DNA of 64,000 nucleotides from Strongylocentrotus droebachiensis. Taxonomy: Eukaryota > Echinodermata > Echinoidea > Camarodonta > Strongylocentrotidae. A model generated the notes under the pieces. That model worked only from the letters and a program-made list of their open reading frames with translations, had not been told where the DNA came from and did not search any database. Numbering within the stretch: the first letter of the stretch is position 1; each line of letters begins with the position of its first letter. Location: contig JAVYIG010002757.1 in the NCBI GenBank assembly GCA_035222895.1, forward strand, positions 62,001-126,000, given 5' to 3'. Of the stretch, positions 28,311 through 39,689 are shown piece after piece. A program made the translations under genes and the position numbers.

Positions 28311-29123
28311 TAGACTTGTCAAAAATGTTTCTTTGTCTGCTCCTTTTTTCGTCCTATGTCCTCTTACTGCCCCTACCGCCCCTAGCTACGCATGCTTTAA
28401 AGGGAAAATGAAACAATCATGATTGTAATAGCATACAATTAGGTCAGTAGAAATGAAAGGGGAAAAAAAGATATATTTATACACCAACCATGAAATAATC
28501 GCGACCGGGTGCGTCATATCTTAGTTTTGTGTTATCGGGTGAGGGCCGGGGCGTAGCGACCAAGTGAGATTTTGCAATGTAGAATGCTGAAATTATGCAT
28601 TCTAGAAAATCCTTTAGTCCAATATGTACGTTCTTTCCGCTACATGTATATTTCTTTCTAGCTAAATTCCATTATCACTACCAACATGAGTTCAAATATA
28701 AGCACAAGCGAGTTCGTATGAGCTGAATCCAAATGAAGGGCAAAATAAGAGTTGTGAAGCGGCCCTACCGTTAATTAAAAATTTGACTGTTTAGTATATA
28801 GCTTCTATTTGAAAGACATCCAAAATATTGTGCCCTCTTCAATTTTTTTCAAAAAGCAGGGGCTGTTTGTAACGTTTATCATTGAATCCGTGGCTCGAGA
28901 TTTTATGCGGCCGGCCTGGCTCCCTCTATTCAATAACGTTTCCCAAGCCTTCTGGAATGACCTCAAATCTCCCGATTACAGTTTTTCCCTTATTCGTCGT
29001 TACTGTCACTTAGCGCCATTTCCTTGTCTTTCCCCCTTTCTCACCCGAATTTTCTCTTCCCCTTCCCACCCCCCCACCCACTCAGTGTTATCTAGGGTAC
29101 GCGCATGTATGTTCCCTCTCTTA

Positions 29124-29860
29124 AGGCCCGGTCACACAGGGAGGACGCATGGGGAACGCACGGCCAGCGCATTGGAAATTTGCAATTTGGGCCAGTGCGT
29201 TGTCGTTCGCTAGGCGTGCGTCATCATTCGTTACTCGTTCGTCGAGCGCGCTGGACCAACGCTGGACCAGCGCTATGCATGCGTCGTCATTCGCTGTGTG
29301 CGTCGGGATTTTTTGAGCATGCTCAAAAACGTGCGCCGAGCTCGACGCATGAATATACACGCCAAAGGCACGCCAGACATGCGCCTGAGCGCGCTAGACC
29401 AGCGCCAGACATGCGTGGAGCGCGCTAGACCAGCGCCAGACATGCGCGGAGCACACGCCCTGTATACGCACAGCGCGCTAGCTACACGCTGTGCATTTTG
29501 TGTCAGCTCGGTAGCTTTTCTAAAATTATGACAAAAGTTAGGCACACGGCCTTTTCCGATTTCCAATGCGCTGGCCGTGCGTCGTAGAACGCGGTGCATG
29601 CGTGGACCATTCGTCCAGCGCGCTAGCAACACGCTGTGCATTCGTGGAAGTTGTTATCATGTGCGCTCTGTGTGCGCCCTGTGTGCGCCCTGTGTGCGCC
29701 CTGTATGCGTCCAGCGCGCTAGCAACACGCTATACATTTGGTGTCAGCTATCTGTATCTTCGACAAAAGTTGGGCGCACGACAACGCACTGGCCAAAATT
29801 GCAAATTTTCCATGCGCTGGCCGTGCGTTCCCCATTCGTCCTTCCTGTGTGACCGGGCCT
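29124..29860. mobile_element. Harbinger-like MITE
   Basis: Ends AGGCCCGGTCACACAG... and ...CTGTGTGACCGGGCCT form inverted repeats of about 80 bp. TTA is duplicated on both sides (29121-29123, 29861-29863), the target length and sequence typical of PIF/Harbinger. The interior is GC-rich with repeated GCGCTAGCAACACGCTGTGCA-like phrases. No transposase. Confidence 0.8.
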
Positions 29861-30019
29861 TTAGTTTGAAAGCACCCCTTTATCTTCGGTGTGTAAAGTC
29901 AATGCGGGCCGGATTTGTGTGTATTACGGGCCGGACTTTGTTGCGTGAAAAGTAACTCTTTATCGGAAATTTTGGGAACACAAAATCGGTCCCTCCGACC
30001 CCAGAGTGGGAGTGAGGTG

Positions 30020-30205
30020 GGAGGGGGGGGGGGGGGGGGTATCTTCTTCTTTTTTTTTCTCTCTCTCTCTCTCTTCTTTCTTTTCTCTTCTCTTTTCTTT
30101 TCTCTTCTCCTTTCTTTTCTCTTCTCCTTTTTTTCTTCTCTTCTCCTTTCTTTTTTTTTCTCTTTTTTTTTTGCGCCGCCAATAGGGGGGGGGGGGGGGG
30201 GGGCC
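30020..30205. repeat. Pyrimidine tract between two G-runs
   Basis: A G-run (30022-30039), about 130 bases of only C and T apart from its edges (30041-30170), and another G-run (30185-30203). Its reading frames (Lys/Arg/Glu-rich on one strand) are artefacts. Confidence 0.85.
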
Positions 30206-30242
30206 GCGGCCGTTTCGCCCCCCTGGATCCGCCACTGCACTG

Positions 30243-30866
30243 GCCCCAGGTTCTGGAATTCACTTGATACTACTATAACAAATGCTTCAAGTATCTCAGC
30301 TTTTAAACGTATAGACTTAAGTCATATTTACTTCACAAGTATGTCGATGACACATGAATGTGTTATCAAGCTTTATTTTTTGTGAACTGTAGCATATTTA
30401 ACTCTACTCTCGATCTTTTTTTTGTTATTTCTTGACTTTGACATAATCCCCTTTATCCCTTCGGTTAGTCGCCCTCCCATGGGTGGGTTGATTTTTTGCT
30501 CATATGATACTTTTTTCACACACACGGTGAGTTTGTTAGCTCACCCGGTGTGATGGGGATGCGTGCATCTTCAGGTATACTTGTTGTAGTCATCCATGCT
30601 GTGGTCGATGCATCGTTGGGTAGTTGTTCTCTGAGAGTATTTTGTAAATAGTTTTATATATTCCATATTTGTTGTTGTATTCATGAATCAGTTATCTTTG
30701 TCACATCATATGAGGGGGCCTTAACTTAACAAGCTGTGCTTCAACCAAGGTCTCCTCGTCTTAACTATTCTACATTGTTCTGTTATGATTATACTCTATT
30801 ATATTTTGTCACATGTGTTTTTGGAAGACAAATAAACTTGATACTTGATACTTGATATCATCATAG
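30243..30866 (+). mobile_element. LINE fragment, 3' part of the split copy
   Basis: Resumes at GPRFWNSL, the residues that follow directly in the uninterrupted relative at 54.5 kb, then a degenerate frame and an untranslated tail ending in ACTTGATACTTGATACTTGAT. Short repeated tails of this kind are typical LINE 3' ends. Confidence 0.75.
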
Positions 30867-30867
30867 C

Positions 30868-30995
30868 TAATATTACAATCATTATTATTATTAGTAGTAG
30901 TACCAATATTATTATCGTCATCGTAATCACCTGTGCCATTTTCATTGTTATTATTATTATCATTATTAATACTATCTTTATCATCACCACCATCA
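30868..30995. repeat. ATT/ATC microsatellite
   Basis: Imperfect trinucleotide repeat (ATT, ATC, AGT) directly after the LINE tail. The Ile/Met-rich frames here are artefacts. Confidence 0.85.
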
Positions 30996-31479
30996 TCCTG
31001 TTTTTTGTTCTCCTACTTCTTGTTGTTGATAAGTTTTATTTGCAATTCACATTGTCACAAAAGATAATCTCAAAATAAATACATATTCTTTTTTCTTCAA
31101 TGATACAGAGACATGATTGAATGAAATGGGACATCTCATAAATTAACATTCAGTAAGATTTCAATTATACTATACAGATAGTATTCCATTTATTCTTATG
31201 GAATTCAAAACGGTTGAGTTTAAATGATATTATGCGTTCTGTTTTTTCTAATTGTATTACAGAGCATAGGAAGGATTTAAATAAAGGAACGATGTCTTGA
31301 CATTTACATGAAAAGATAAAATATTTGCCATATAATATCATAGTGTTTACCAGATAAAAGTGTTCTCTAACTAATGTTCCAAAGCAAATTTCTATACGTG
31401 ATAATCTAATGAGTCGGATCTTTTTAGAAATCAGCCAACTGTGCAGATCATTCCAGAATCTTAAGACAAAGAGGCAATC

Positions 31480-32838
31480 AAAAAATAAATGATTTATTGT
31501 TTATTCATTTTGATTACAAAATTTACATATATTTTGATCGAAAATTCCGATTTTATACAAGAGGGAATTTGTAGCAAGTTTTCTATGAATAAATTTAAAT
31601 TGAAAATTTCTCAATTTAGTTTCTATTGATGATTTATATATTAAATTAAAACGAGACCTCCATATTTCGTCATCCGATAACTGTAGTGACAGATCATTTT
31701 CCCATTCGAGTTGTTGATCTGTTTCTGACAAAGCAATAGTATAACTAAGTATAAAAGTAGAGCACAGTTTAGAAACTTTTTTTGTGTTTAAGGAAATTGT
31801 GTAATCAATCATCATGTGGTTCATTTAATTCATTTTGTTCTATAGTTTGGTTCCTTATTTCCCTTTTCCATTCATTTGGGATAGCAGATATAAGCGTATT
31901 GTATACCATAATAGGTACATAACCATATTTCTGAATAATAATTTCAAAAGTTTTAAAATGTCCGTCTCGTGTAAAAATATCAGAAATGTTAATTAAGGAT
32001 GAATCAAACCATTTTTTTAAAAACATATATTGGTTTTCCATCAACTAAAATATGAGAATTGAACCACAGAGGTTGGGATAGTATTTCCTTAAACCTAACA
32101 GGGTTGTAGTATTTGTAATATGATCATGAAATTAAAACATCATTCCAAAAAGACTCAATATTTGGATTAAAGGTAAGATGACTCTGGCACAAGTTCCATA
32201 AAATAAAATTTTCCTCGCCAATGTAACTAAGGGACTGTTTGAAAGAACACTTCCATTTTCCGTTATTTTCTTTATCTAAGAATCGTTTGATCCATGCAAC
32301 TTTCATTGCTCGATTAAAACATAACAAATGTGGCATTTTTAGACCACCATTATTGTAGTCATTGTATAACAAAGAACGTTTAATTTTATCAACTTTTTTA
32401 CTCCATAAAAATTTAAACAACAACAGTTGAATTTCGTTAAAAAATGTAACTGGCGGGTTTGAGACAATACATAACAGATAGTTCAGTTTAGGAATGATCA
32501 ATGTTTTGATTACTACATTCTTTCCATACAGTGTAAGTGATCTGCCATTCCAAATATTCAAAAGAGACTTTATTTCATCCAGTTTTGGAACAAAATTTAG
32601 GTTGAAGAGATTATAAATATTATTCAATGGAATATTTATGCCTAAGTATAAAAAGTAATCTGTAGGCCATTTAAAAGGAATATTTTGGCACATAGGCATT
32701 GTACAGTTTCCAAGTCTTATAACAATACATTTTTCAACATTAACTTTTAAACCAGACATTTCTTTAAAGGTATTTAATACAGAAATACATTTTCTTAAAT
32801 TTTGTTCGCTGGGTTCAAGAAAGATAGTTGTATCATCT
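31480..32838 (-). mobile_element. Tx1/L1-like LINE, C-terminal half of ORF2
   Basis: Minus-strand frames carry the Tx1/L1 landmarks after the catalytic Asp pair: LDDTTIFLEPSEQN, FKEMSGLKVNVEKC, YLGINIP, SLTLYGKNVVIKTLIIPKL, FLWSKKVDKIKRSLLYND and NGGLKMP. Then come SRFNLIYKSSIETKLRNFQ and a CKFC-N end near 31.5 kb. Frames shift at about 32.1 kb and 31.8 kb. The upstream half is at 33917-34735. Confidence 0.8.
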
Positions 32839-33916
32839 AAAGGTAACAATTTAAAAAGCAGTCAGAAGAAACTACAAAAATATTATGATTTACTGCATAA
32901 ATGGTTTGAAATAAATAATATGGAAATAAATGCAAAGAAAACGAAACATAAAACTAAGAACCAAATTTTGAAAATCTGTCATGGACGAGACTATCTTGAG
33001 AATGTTACCGAGATCAAATATTTAGGCGTAACCCTTGACCAAAGTCTAAGTTGGACACCACACATATTGAATGTTACTAATAACTTATTAGTAACATTCA
33101 ATATGTTCAATCTTGAAGATTAATCGGGCTATTGCATGCACTAGAAGGATTAAGAGTTATTTGAACCAAAGCCTACTGAAACATCTTTATTACCCCCTCA
33201 TTCTTCCACATATAGATTACTGTTCAGTTGTTTGGGGCAAGTGCAAAAAGAAAGATTTACTCAAATTACAGATGACGCAAAATACAAAATACTCAATAAT
33301 CTAGCCCCTTATTATTTAGAACCTTTTGCTTGTAAAAGTCCAGTTTACTATGTTACTCGTCATTCTACCTTAAATCCCTTATTTATCCCGAAACCCAAGA
33401 CTGAATTAAAAAAAACGATCTTTTTCTTTCATCGCTACAAGCATCTATAACAATCTACTGACTTATATTCGCACTGCAACTTCACTCCAAATGTTCAAAC
33501 ACCAAATTAAATCACTCCCTCCACTTTAATGCATGCACTGGTACCTAATGTTATATCATGACTTATTACAGTTAGTTTTGTTTGTTTTGTTTGTTTGTAG
33601 TTGTGTAGTCTGTAGTAGTTTTATTTCTTACCTTTTACCGTTTTGATTTTATGTCTGTTCTTTATGGCATGTGTATATGTATTTGTATTTTGTATTGTAT
33701 CAATAATATCTTAAATGTTTAATATTTCAGGCCTTATGTTCATTTTGATCTAGTTTTTAAGGTGTTTTAGTTCTCTTATGGTATGTTGTTTATATAATGT
33801 CTTTGTTTTCTACAATGTATTATATTTTTTGTAAATCTTTGTATGTACAGGGCTCTTTTGTAAAGCAGGCCTCTGGCACTGAAAAGACTGCCCTGTTTTT
33901 AAATAAAACTGAATAA
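32839..33916 (+). mobile_element. CR1/Jockey-like LINE fragment nested in the Tx1-like LINE
   Basis: Plus-strand frames: YLGVTLDQSLSWTPHI, TRRIKSYLNQSLLKHLYYPL, HIDYCSVVWGKC, then a 3' tail ending AATAAAACTGAATAA. Target duplication ATCT at 32835-32838 and 33917-33920. A perfect 43-bp palindrome (33063-33105) breaks its frame. Confidence 0.8.
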
Positions 33917-34735
33917 ATCTGCATATTGACTTATTTTGGCTTCGGTATGATTATATATTTTTAGACCGTGAATTTCTAGATTTTGACGAACTAAACAACC
34001 CAACATTTCAACAACTAAAATGAAGCGGTACGGCGAGAGAGGGCAGCCTTGTCTTACTTCTCGATGTATTTTAAACGAATTTGACGAATATCCATTATTT
34101 ATTACAAAGCCCTCAATATCGACATAAAGAAGTTGAGCCCAGTGAACAAATTGTTCCTTGAAACCGAATCTTCGTAAAGTCTTGTATATAAAGGACCATG
34201 CAACCGTGTCGAATGCCTTTTCAAAATCAATACAGAGTGCAAGGCCACCAATGTTATGCATCTTACAGTAACTTTGAATATCAATAAAAAGTCTAATATT
34301 TTCGCCAATAAACCGTCGTTTGATAAAACCGCTTTGATCATGACTTATGAGAGGTTATAGAGTCTTTTTCATTCGAAGAGAAATAATTTTTGCGAGAATC
34401 TTATAATCATTGTTTAATAAAGAGATTGGTCGCCAATTTTTCATAAATAACAGGTTCTTTCCTTTCTTTGGTAGCAACGTAATGACACTTCTTCTCATTG
34501 AGTGGGGTAATATATTTCTTTCAAAGCATTCATTAAAAACTGAACATAACAAAGATTTGATTTCTTTCCAAAAGGTCTTGTAAAATTCAATTGGTAATCC
34601 GTCACTACCTGTTGACTTGTCATTTGAAAAAGAACTAATAGAATCATAACACTCCTTTTCTGTGATCATTGACCCCAAAACATTGTTGTCATTGTTATTT
34701 ACACATGGTATATCTAAGTTATTCACTGTTATATA
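33917..34735 (-). mobile_element. Tx1/L1-like LINE, reverse transcriptase N-terminal half
   Basis: Minus strand: DKSTGSDGLPIEFYKTFW, KKGKNLLFMKNWRPISLLN, then GLALCIDFEKAFDTVAWSFI, VRQGCPLSPYRFIL and the start of the catalytic motif (ISQYAD) at about 33.92 kb, where the other LINE is inserted. One frame break lies near 34.3 kb. The 5' end is missing. Confidence 0.8.
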
Positions 34736-35257
34736 ATAGATTTTCTTTAGATTGTAGTGACTTGAACTTTTCTAAGGTCACAAATGTTTACCAACATTGT
34801 AAATACTCAGCATTCTAAGCATACCTTTCGTTAGTACTTTCCGTTTAGCCAGCTTCAATAGCAATAACAATCTACTGTGGACTGTGATGTACACAGTTTA
34901 CTCGTCATTGTAGATTTATGATTAGCCATCTGTCATGTATTAGTCTTTAATTGTTGACACACATACAATTACCACACACATGAACACTCTCATTTCCCCT
35001 CCCCAACACACCATTTCCGCACACCCGGTTCACACATCACACCCAATGGCATATACATATAAAATGAGACAACCGGAGCAATTTGATCTTATTCCACTGA
35101 CAAGACTAGCCTAATGCCACTGCCCCCCAATAATCTGGTAGTCCAATGCTGTGATTTACTATTTGAATATCACCAAATTGATTCTTTTGAAAGTAAAAGA
35201 ATGAAATAAATCAATGTTAACTTAAAAAGAAACACATCAATGTCATAGATGGAGTAG
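34736..35257. other. Intergenic sequence, no feature recognised
   Basis: AT-rich stretch between two LINE fragments, with no gene or repeat structure that I can support. Confidence 0.4.
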
Positions 35258-35265
35258 AACTAACT

Positions 35266-36276
35266 TCTTCTTCTTCTTATCGAGTCACTACACAAGTCTC
35301 GTCCAGTGGTCCACACAGGCTTTGGCACGGCAATTCACGGCTTCCAGGTCATCTTGGGTGCATGGCTCTGGCAGGAGTGGGCAGACTAGCAGGTGTTCCA
35401 TTGTCTGTTCCTGGCCGCATTCACATGCCGTTTGTTCGTCTCCTAGACCCCACCTTTGCATTAGGACTCTGCATCGACCGTAGCCAGTTCTTAGGCGGTT
35501 GAGGCTAAGCCAGGTAGGCCAAGTCTCACTGGAGCCGGTAGCGAGGGATTCCTTCGGGCTGAGGGAGAGTTTATGTGGAGTGGTCTGAAGGTGGTTAGAC
35601 CACAAAGTCATCCTTTGGTTGTGAGGGCTAGTATTAAGAGGCTCTACAGAGTGCAGAAAGCTGTGTCTGGATTTGAGCCGCTTGCCCACTGGCTGTTGTT
35701 CGAAGAGTGGGTGGAGTGGATTGTTTTCTTGTTTGTCCTTTTCTTTCTGGGACAAGACCAACCTTCTGACGTGTGGAGGGGCAATACCGCAGAGCAGGTA
35801 GATGTCTTATACTTTAGTTGGCCTAAGGCATCCAGTGATCGCTCTGCAAGATGAATTTAGAGCTGGGTCAATCTTGGATGCATGGGCCGACCTACTCCAT
35901 ACTGGTGATGCATACTCCGCAGCAGAGAAGCAAAGCGCGAGGGCTGTCGTCCGGATTGTTCTGGCATCAGTCCCCCAGTTGGTGTTGGCTAGCTTCTTGA
36001 GGATGCTGTTGCGGGCTCCAACTTTTGCCTTTGTGTTGGCAATGTGGTTCTTGTAGGTAAGGGAGCGATCGAGTGTGACGCCTAAGTAGACTGGGTTGGG
36101 AGTGTGCTTCAGCCTTTTCCCATACCAGCTGATCCTTAGTTGATGATTGGCATCCCTGTTCTTGAGGTGGAATGCGCTTATCTGAGTTTTATCAGGGTTA
36201 GCTCTCAGGTGGTTGGTCGCATAGTATGGGATGAGACCGACCAGGGCATCACTGAGGGACTCCTCCAACTTCACAA
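35266..36276 (-). mobile_element. LINE fragment with 8-bp target duplication
   Basis: Minus strand encodes the C-terminal part of a reverse transcriptase: LRANPDKTQISAFHL, YLGVTLDRSLTYKNHI, AEYASPVWSRS, then RLRTGYGRCRVLMQRWG and a Cys-His end (CECGQEQTMEHLLVCPL). One in-frame TAA at 35807-35809 separates two halves that are otherwise in the same frame. Tail is (AAG)n. AACTAACT flanks it at 35258-35265 and 36277-36284. It is 5' truncated, as is usual for LINE copies. Confidence 0.85.
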
Positions 36277-36284
36277 AACTAACT

Positions 36285-36775
36285 ATAATGTAAACATTGG
36301 TACTTTTTTTTCCTCAATACACCCATTGGGTGGAATGAAATGAAGATCACATAAACCAAAATAAATGATTGAAAAAATTAGGCAAAAATGCAATGTACAC
36401 ATATAGCCAAGGATTAAAGTTTATTAAGGTTTGGAATATCGGTGTAAACATGAAGCGCAGAGGACAATGGAAACCGGTAATGATAAGTACTGTGCTTTTG
36501 ATAAACATTTCCTTTTTATACAGTAGATGAGCGATTCGGAAAGTCAGTTATCAAAAAAGAAGCAAATAATAATTATCTACGTCAAATTCACTAATTATCC
36601 TTAACCTACTCCTCAAAACTCTGCCCAAATGATGTGACAAAATATTTAGTTCATCTGTTTCGGAAGATGAACAAACTCAGTTATACGGATAGATGACTTG
36701 TCCTTACAAGTGGTGGTTACGGAATTTATATCCGGAGTATAACATGAATAATCGTGATAAAAGCACATGGAAGAG
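36285..36775. other. Intergenic sequence, no feature recognised
   Basis: Non-repetitive AT-rich DNA, no supported gene. Confidence 0.4.
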
Positions 36776-36777
36776 AT

Positions 36778-37125
36778 ATAGTATCATTCTCATACATTGA
36801 ATACGTGAATAAAAGTATGCATATGTTATAATAGGTAAACGACTTTATCTAATGACAATACCAAATTTCTGCTGCAGTAACTCCCATTTGTGACCAAAAT
36901 ACATTTCCTTATTTTGTTGTCAGCAAGACAGTCTGTGTACTTATGAATAAGTCCATTTATATACTATCATTCTCATACATTGAATTCGTGAATACAAGTC
37001 TGCATATGTTATAATAGGTAAAATACTTTATTTACTGACAATACAACATTTCCGCTGCAGTAGCTGCCATTGGAGACCAAAATACGTTTCCTTATATCTT
37101 TGTCAGCCAGACATTCTGTGTACTT
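36778..37125. repeat. Tandem duplication, period about 182 bp
   Basis: Two diverged copies, each with TATCATTCTCATACATTGAA, GCATATGTTATAATAGGTAAA, GCTGCAGTA and AAATAC-TTTCCTTAT. Confidence 0.8.
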
Positions 37126-37259
37126 CAAAAAAATCCTTCAAAACTCGCCTTTTTCCCCAATGATCTACTTGATATATTTCCTGTACTGTACATTTTTGTC
37201 CTCTTTTCATATATTTGTATTTGTAAGCACTATAGTACTTATTATTTTTAGCGCTCCTA

Positions 37260-37672
37260 AATATTCGATATTATTATTATTATTATCATTACTTATGAAA
37301 AATTCCAATTATATAGCGCAGCTACTATATGAATATACTCTACTGCGCTTAATACAAAGTGTTATATTATTACCCTGCAAGACATTCTGTGTACTTATGA
37401 ATAGGTCTATCTAATGTAGCGCAGCTACTATATGAATATATACTGCACTTAAAACAAAGTATCATAATTATCCCGGCAGTAGCTGAGCCACCATAATAAG
37501 GCGCTAAAGCATTCAGATAATTTCTTCCTACCGGGTATACATTTACTTCACCTGGGTGGAGAGTGGCAAATGTAGATTCATGTCTTGCCAAAGGATATTA
37601 GTGCCGTGGCGGGACGCGAACCTCGAGCTATATGATCCAGAGTGCAATGACGTATCCACTAGACCACGACAC
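37260..37672 (-). mobile_element. tRNA-derived SINE with duplicated tail
   Basis: Minus strand starts GGTGTCGTGGTCTAGTGGAT (A box) and has GGTTCGCGTCCC (B box) at about 37.61 kb. A body with TCCTTTGGCAAGACATGAAT follows, then two copies of GCGCAGTA...CATATAGTAGCTGCGCTA (period about 105 bp) and an (AAT)n end. The tRNA part is too diverged beyond the boxes to be a working tRNA gene. Confidence 0.8.
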
Positions 37673-38800
37673 CTACCTTATATTATGGAGCCTATTGTAA
37701 TCCCCTGCCTGTCTGTAGATGATTGGACATATGTACATGATTGGTTTTTAATACATTTATTAACAGTGCAAATTTAATAAAACTAAAATTGCAGTGCGAT
37801 ATACCTTGTTCATAGAGTATTGAAATGATTGAGACGGTACAGTGATTGAAAAATTAAGCTAATATAGAGATAATGGATCTATATAACAACGAACAAAATA
37901 TCAAAACATCCCAGAAGAAAGTCACCAATGTGTATGGTATAGATTTGATTATTATACATCTATAGCATGCTTGTAAAATAAAAGTGGATCATATAAATTT
38001 CTCCTCATCTATGTATTACATCCTTGCATACATTAATCGAACATACAGATTAGGAAGAGAATAACCCTCGAATAACTGAAACGTGTTCCAAACAAAAAAG
38101 GGACTACACACACCTGTGTCATGACATTTTTGGTCTAAACGTTTTAGAGAGGGACAAATTTCAAACATGATATTCTTCCAACAGACTTTAAAAAAGATGA
38201 GAAAGGTCGCAAATTATATCTCATTCAGCTTTAATCGGAACCTAACACGCTTCTTATGGTATATCATGCGACTGAACTCAATGTTGTTCCATAAGGCAAA
38301 AGGGCATGTAATATCGACCATTCTAAGTCAGCTGCATGCAAGTTTACTTTTAAAATGTACCATACAAGTTACTACAATAATAGCATTGGATGACCAGCAT
38401 TCCGTAATACATAAAAACGCAAATTAACTCTGCTCAAATTCATAGTTAAATGCCGATGTTGACGAAGCATTCGTCATACATTATTTATTAACTCATTCAT
38501 TTCTTTCAGTATGTACAGCGTAAACAAATGTACGAACGTGTGCTTTTGTGAACCAGTTTAAAGGCAGATTTTAAAGATATACAATAGTACTAGATAAGCA
38601 ATAGTCAATATAAACTAAAAAGTCTCAAATATTTATCAGTGTGCTATAAAGTTATCACATCTGTAGTTTTTTTTCTTCTAAACTTGCTCCATTACGTTTA
38701 AATTTACTTGATGTCTATACATTAACAAACATTAGCTTATATTAGATGTCTTGAATGAGTACTGCCTTTGCTGACATCAAAATCAAAAGAGGATACACCA
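37673..38800. other. Intergenic / 3' flank of gene B
   Basis: No gene seen. A minus-strand AATAAA (38489-38484), about 840 bases after the gene B stop, could be its polyadenylation signal, but this is a guess from one hexamer. Confidence 0.35.
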
Positions 38801-39310
38801 AGCGACTGTATATTACAAATTAAAGTATAATCTAAGGTATTTCCTTAGGCTTAGGCCTAGAGTGCTTTAATTGCCCACAACAATAAGAATAAAAGAAAAA
38901 GACAGTCAAAGAAGCCTGAAGGGCCTATATTACTAACTAAAAGTAGAAGGTATGGAATTTCGTTAGGGATAATAGTGCTTTAATTGCCGACAGCAATTAA
39001 AAAAGGAGACAGACCCACAAACCTATGGGAACTCTCATTCTTTCAACTCTCAACTTTCGTTGGTTTGGATAATTATAACATGTAGTTTAAGCTTCTACCA
39101 ACCTTGAAATTTAGTAGGCAAGCTTTCATCCACTTATGTGGAATAATAATAAAAATTAATATAAGGAATTTCGTCAGGGATAATAGTGCTTTAATTGCCG
39201 ACAGTATTTAAAAAAGGAGACCTACCAAGAGACCGGGATGGGGGCCTATATTACGAACCAAAAGTAGAGTTGAAGGAATCTCGTTAGAGATAAGGGAGCT
39301 TAGCAGGGAT
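38800..39310. repeat. Diverged tandem repeat, about three units
   Basis: Recurring phrases GGAATTTCGT-AGGGATAATA, GTGCTTTAATTGCC-ACA, AAAAAGGAGAC and GGGCCTATATTAC, spaced roughly 90-200 bp, in the probable 3'UTR of gene B. Confidence 0.65.
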
Positions 39311-39329
39311 ATGTATTCATCCACTGAGA

Positions 39330-39689
39330 TTAAATTTTGCTTTCGTCAGAGGGTTCGGTATAAGTGCCAAAGTCGAGGTCATCATATGTGGGATTGGAGA
39401 CTGACGCTGACACTGACACTGAAGAGTCTGCGCCATTTGAAACTCCGGTTAGACTCTCCTCGCCAACGCTGTACTTCTTCACACGTCTGCTGCTGAAGAA
39501 CTTAGACATGGTAGTCAGGCTATCAGATGCTGATGAAACCCGTCTTCCATTACTCCCCGTACCTTCTCCATCGCACCAGGAGCAGGTCAAACCCCATTGC
39601 TGACGAACTAGGGGCTTCCGCACACAGTAGAGGATGAAGATGAAGAGACCTTGGAAGGAGTTGAACAGGATGAATAAGGCCTGGACAAC
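39330..39689 (-). CDS. Gene B last exon: TM7 and cytoplasmic tail
   Basis: Phase-0 start after TTGTCCAG. TM7 reads [19 protein letters not shown], matching the conserved [10 protein letters not shown] of adhesion GPCRs. The tail of about 90 residues is rich in Ser and in charged residues ([18 protein letters not shown]), ends DESKI and then stops. There are many possible phosphorylation sites. Confidence 0.92.
   Translation of the reverse strand, partial: VVQALFILFNSFQGLFIFILYCVRKPLVRQQWGLTCSWCDGEGTGSNGRRVSSASDSLTTMSKFFSSRRVKKYSVGEESLTGVSNGADSSVSVSASVSNPTYDDLDFGTYTEPSDESKI

Larger units (their letters stand above)
26738..30237. mobile_element. 3.5-kb inverted-repeat DNA element with 5-bp target duplication
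   Basis: Begins CAGGCGCGGATCCAGG and ends with the reverse complement of CAGTGGCGGATCCAGG (14 of 16 match). CACTG is duplicated at 26733-26737 and 30238-30242, and removing element plus one CACTG restores the LINE reading frame across the site. G-runs lie just inside both ends. It contains a minisatellite (27.0-28.3 kb), a Harbinger-like MITE (29.1-29.9 kb) and a pyrimidine tract (30.04-30.17 kb). No transposase is recognised. Confidence 0.75.

Noticed and set aside
29880-30385. Long Lys/Glu-rich and Phe/Leu-rich frames around 30.1 kb
   Set aside because: They are a pyrimidine tract and G-runs inside a mobile element, without codon diversity.
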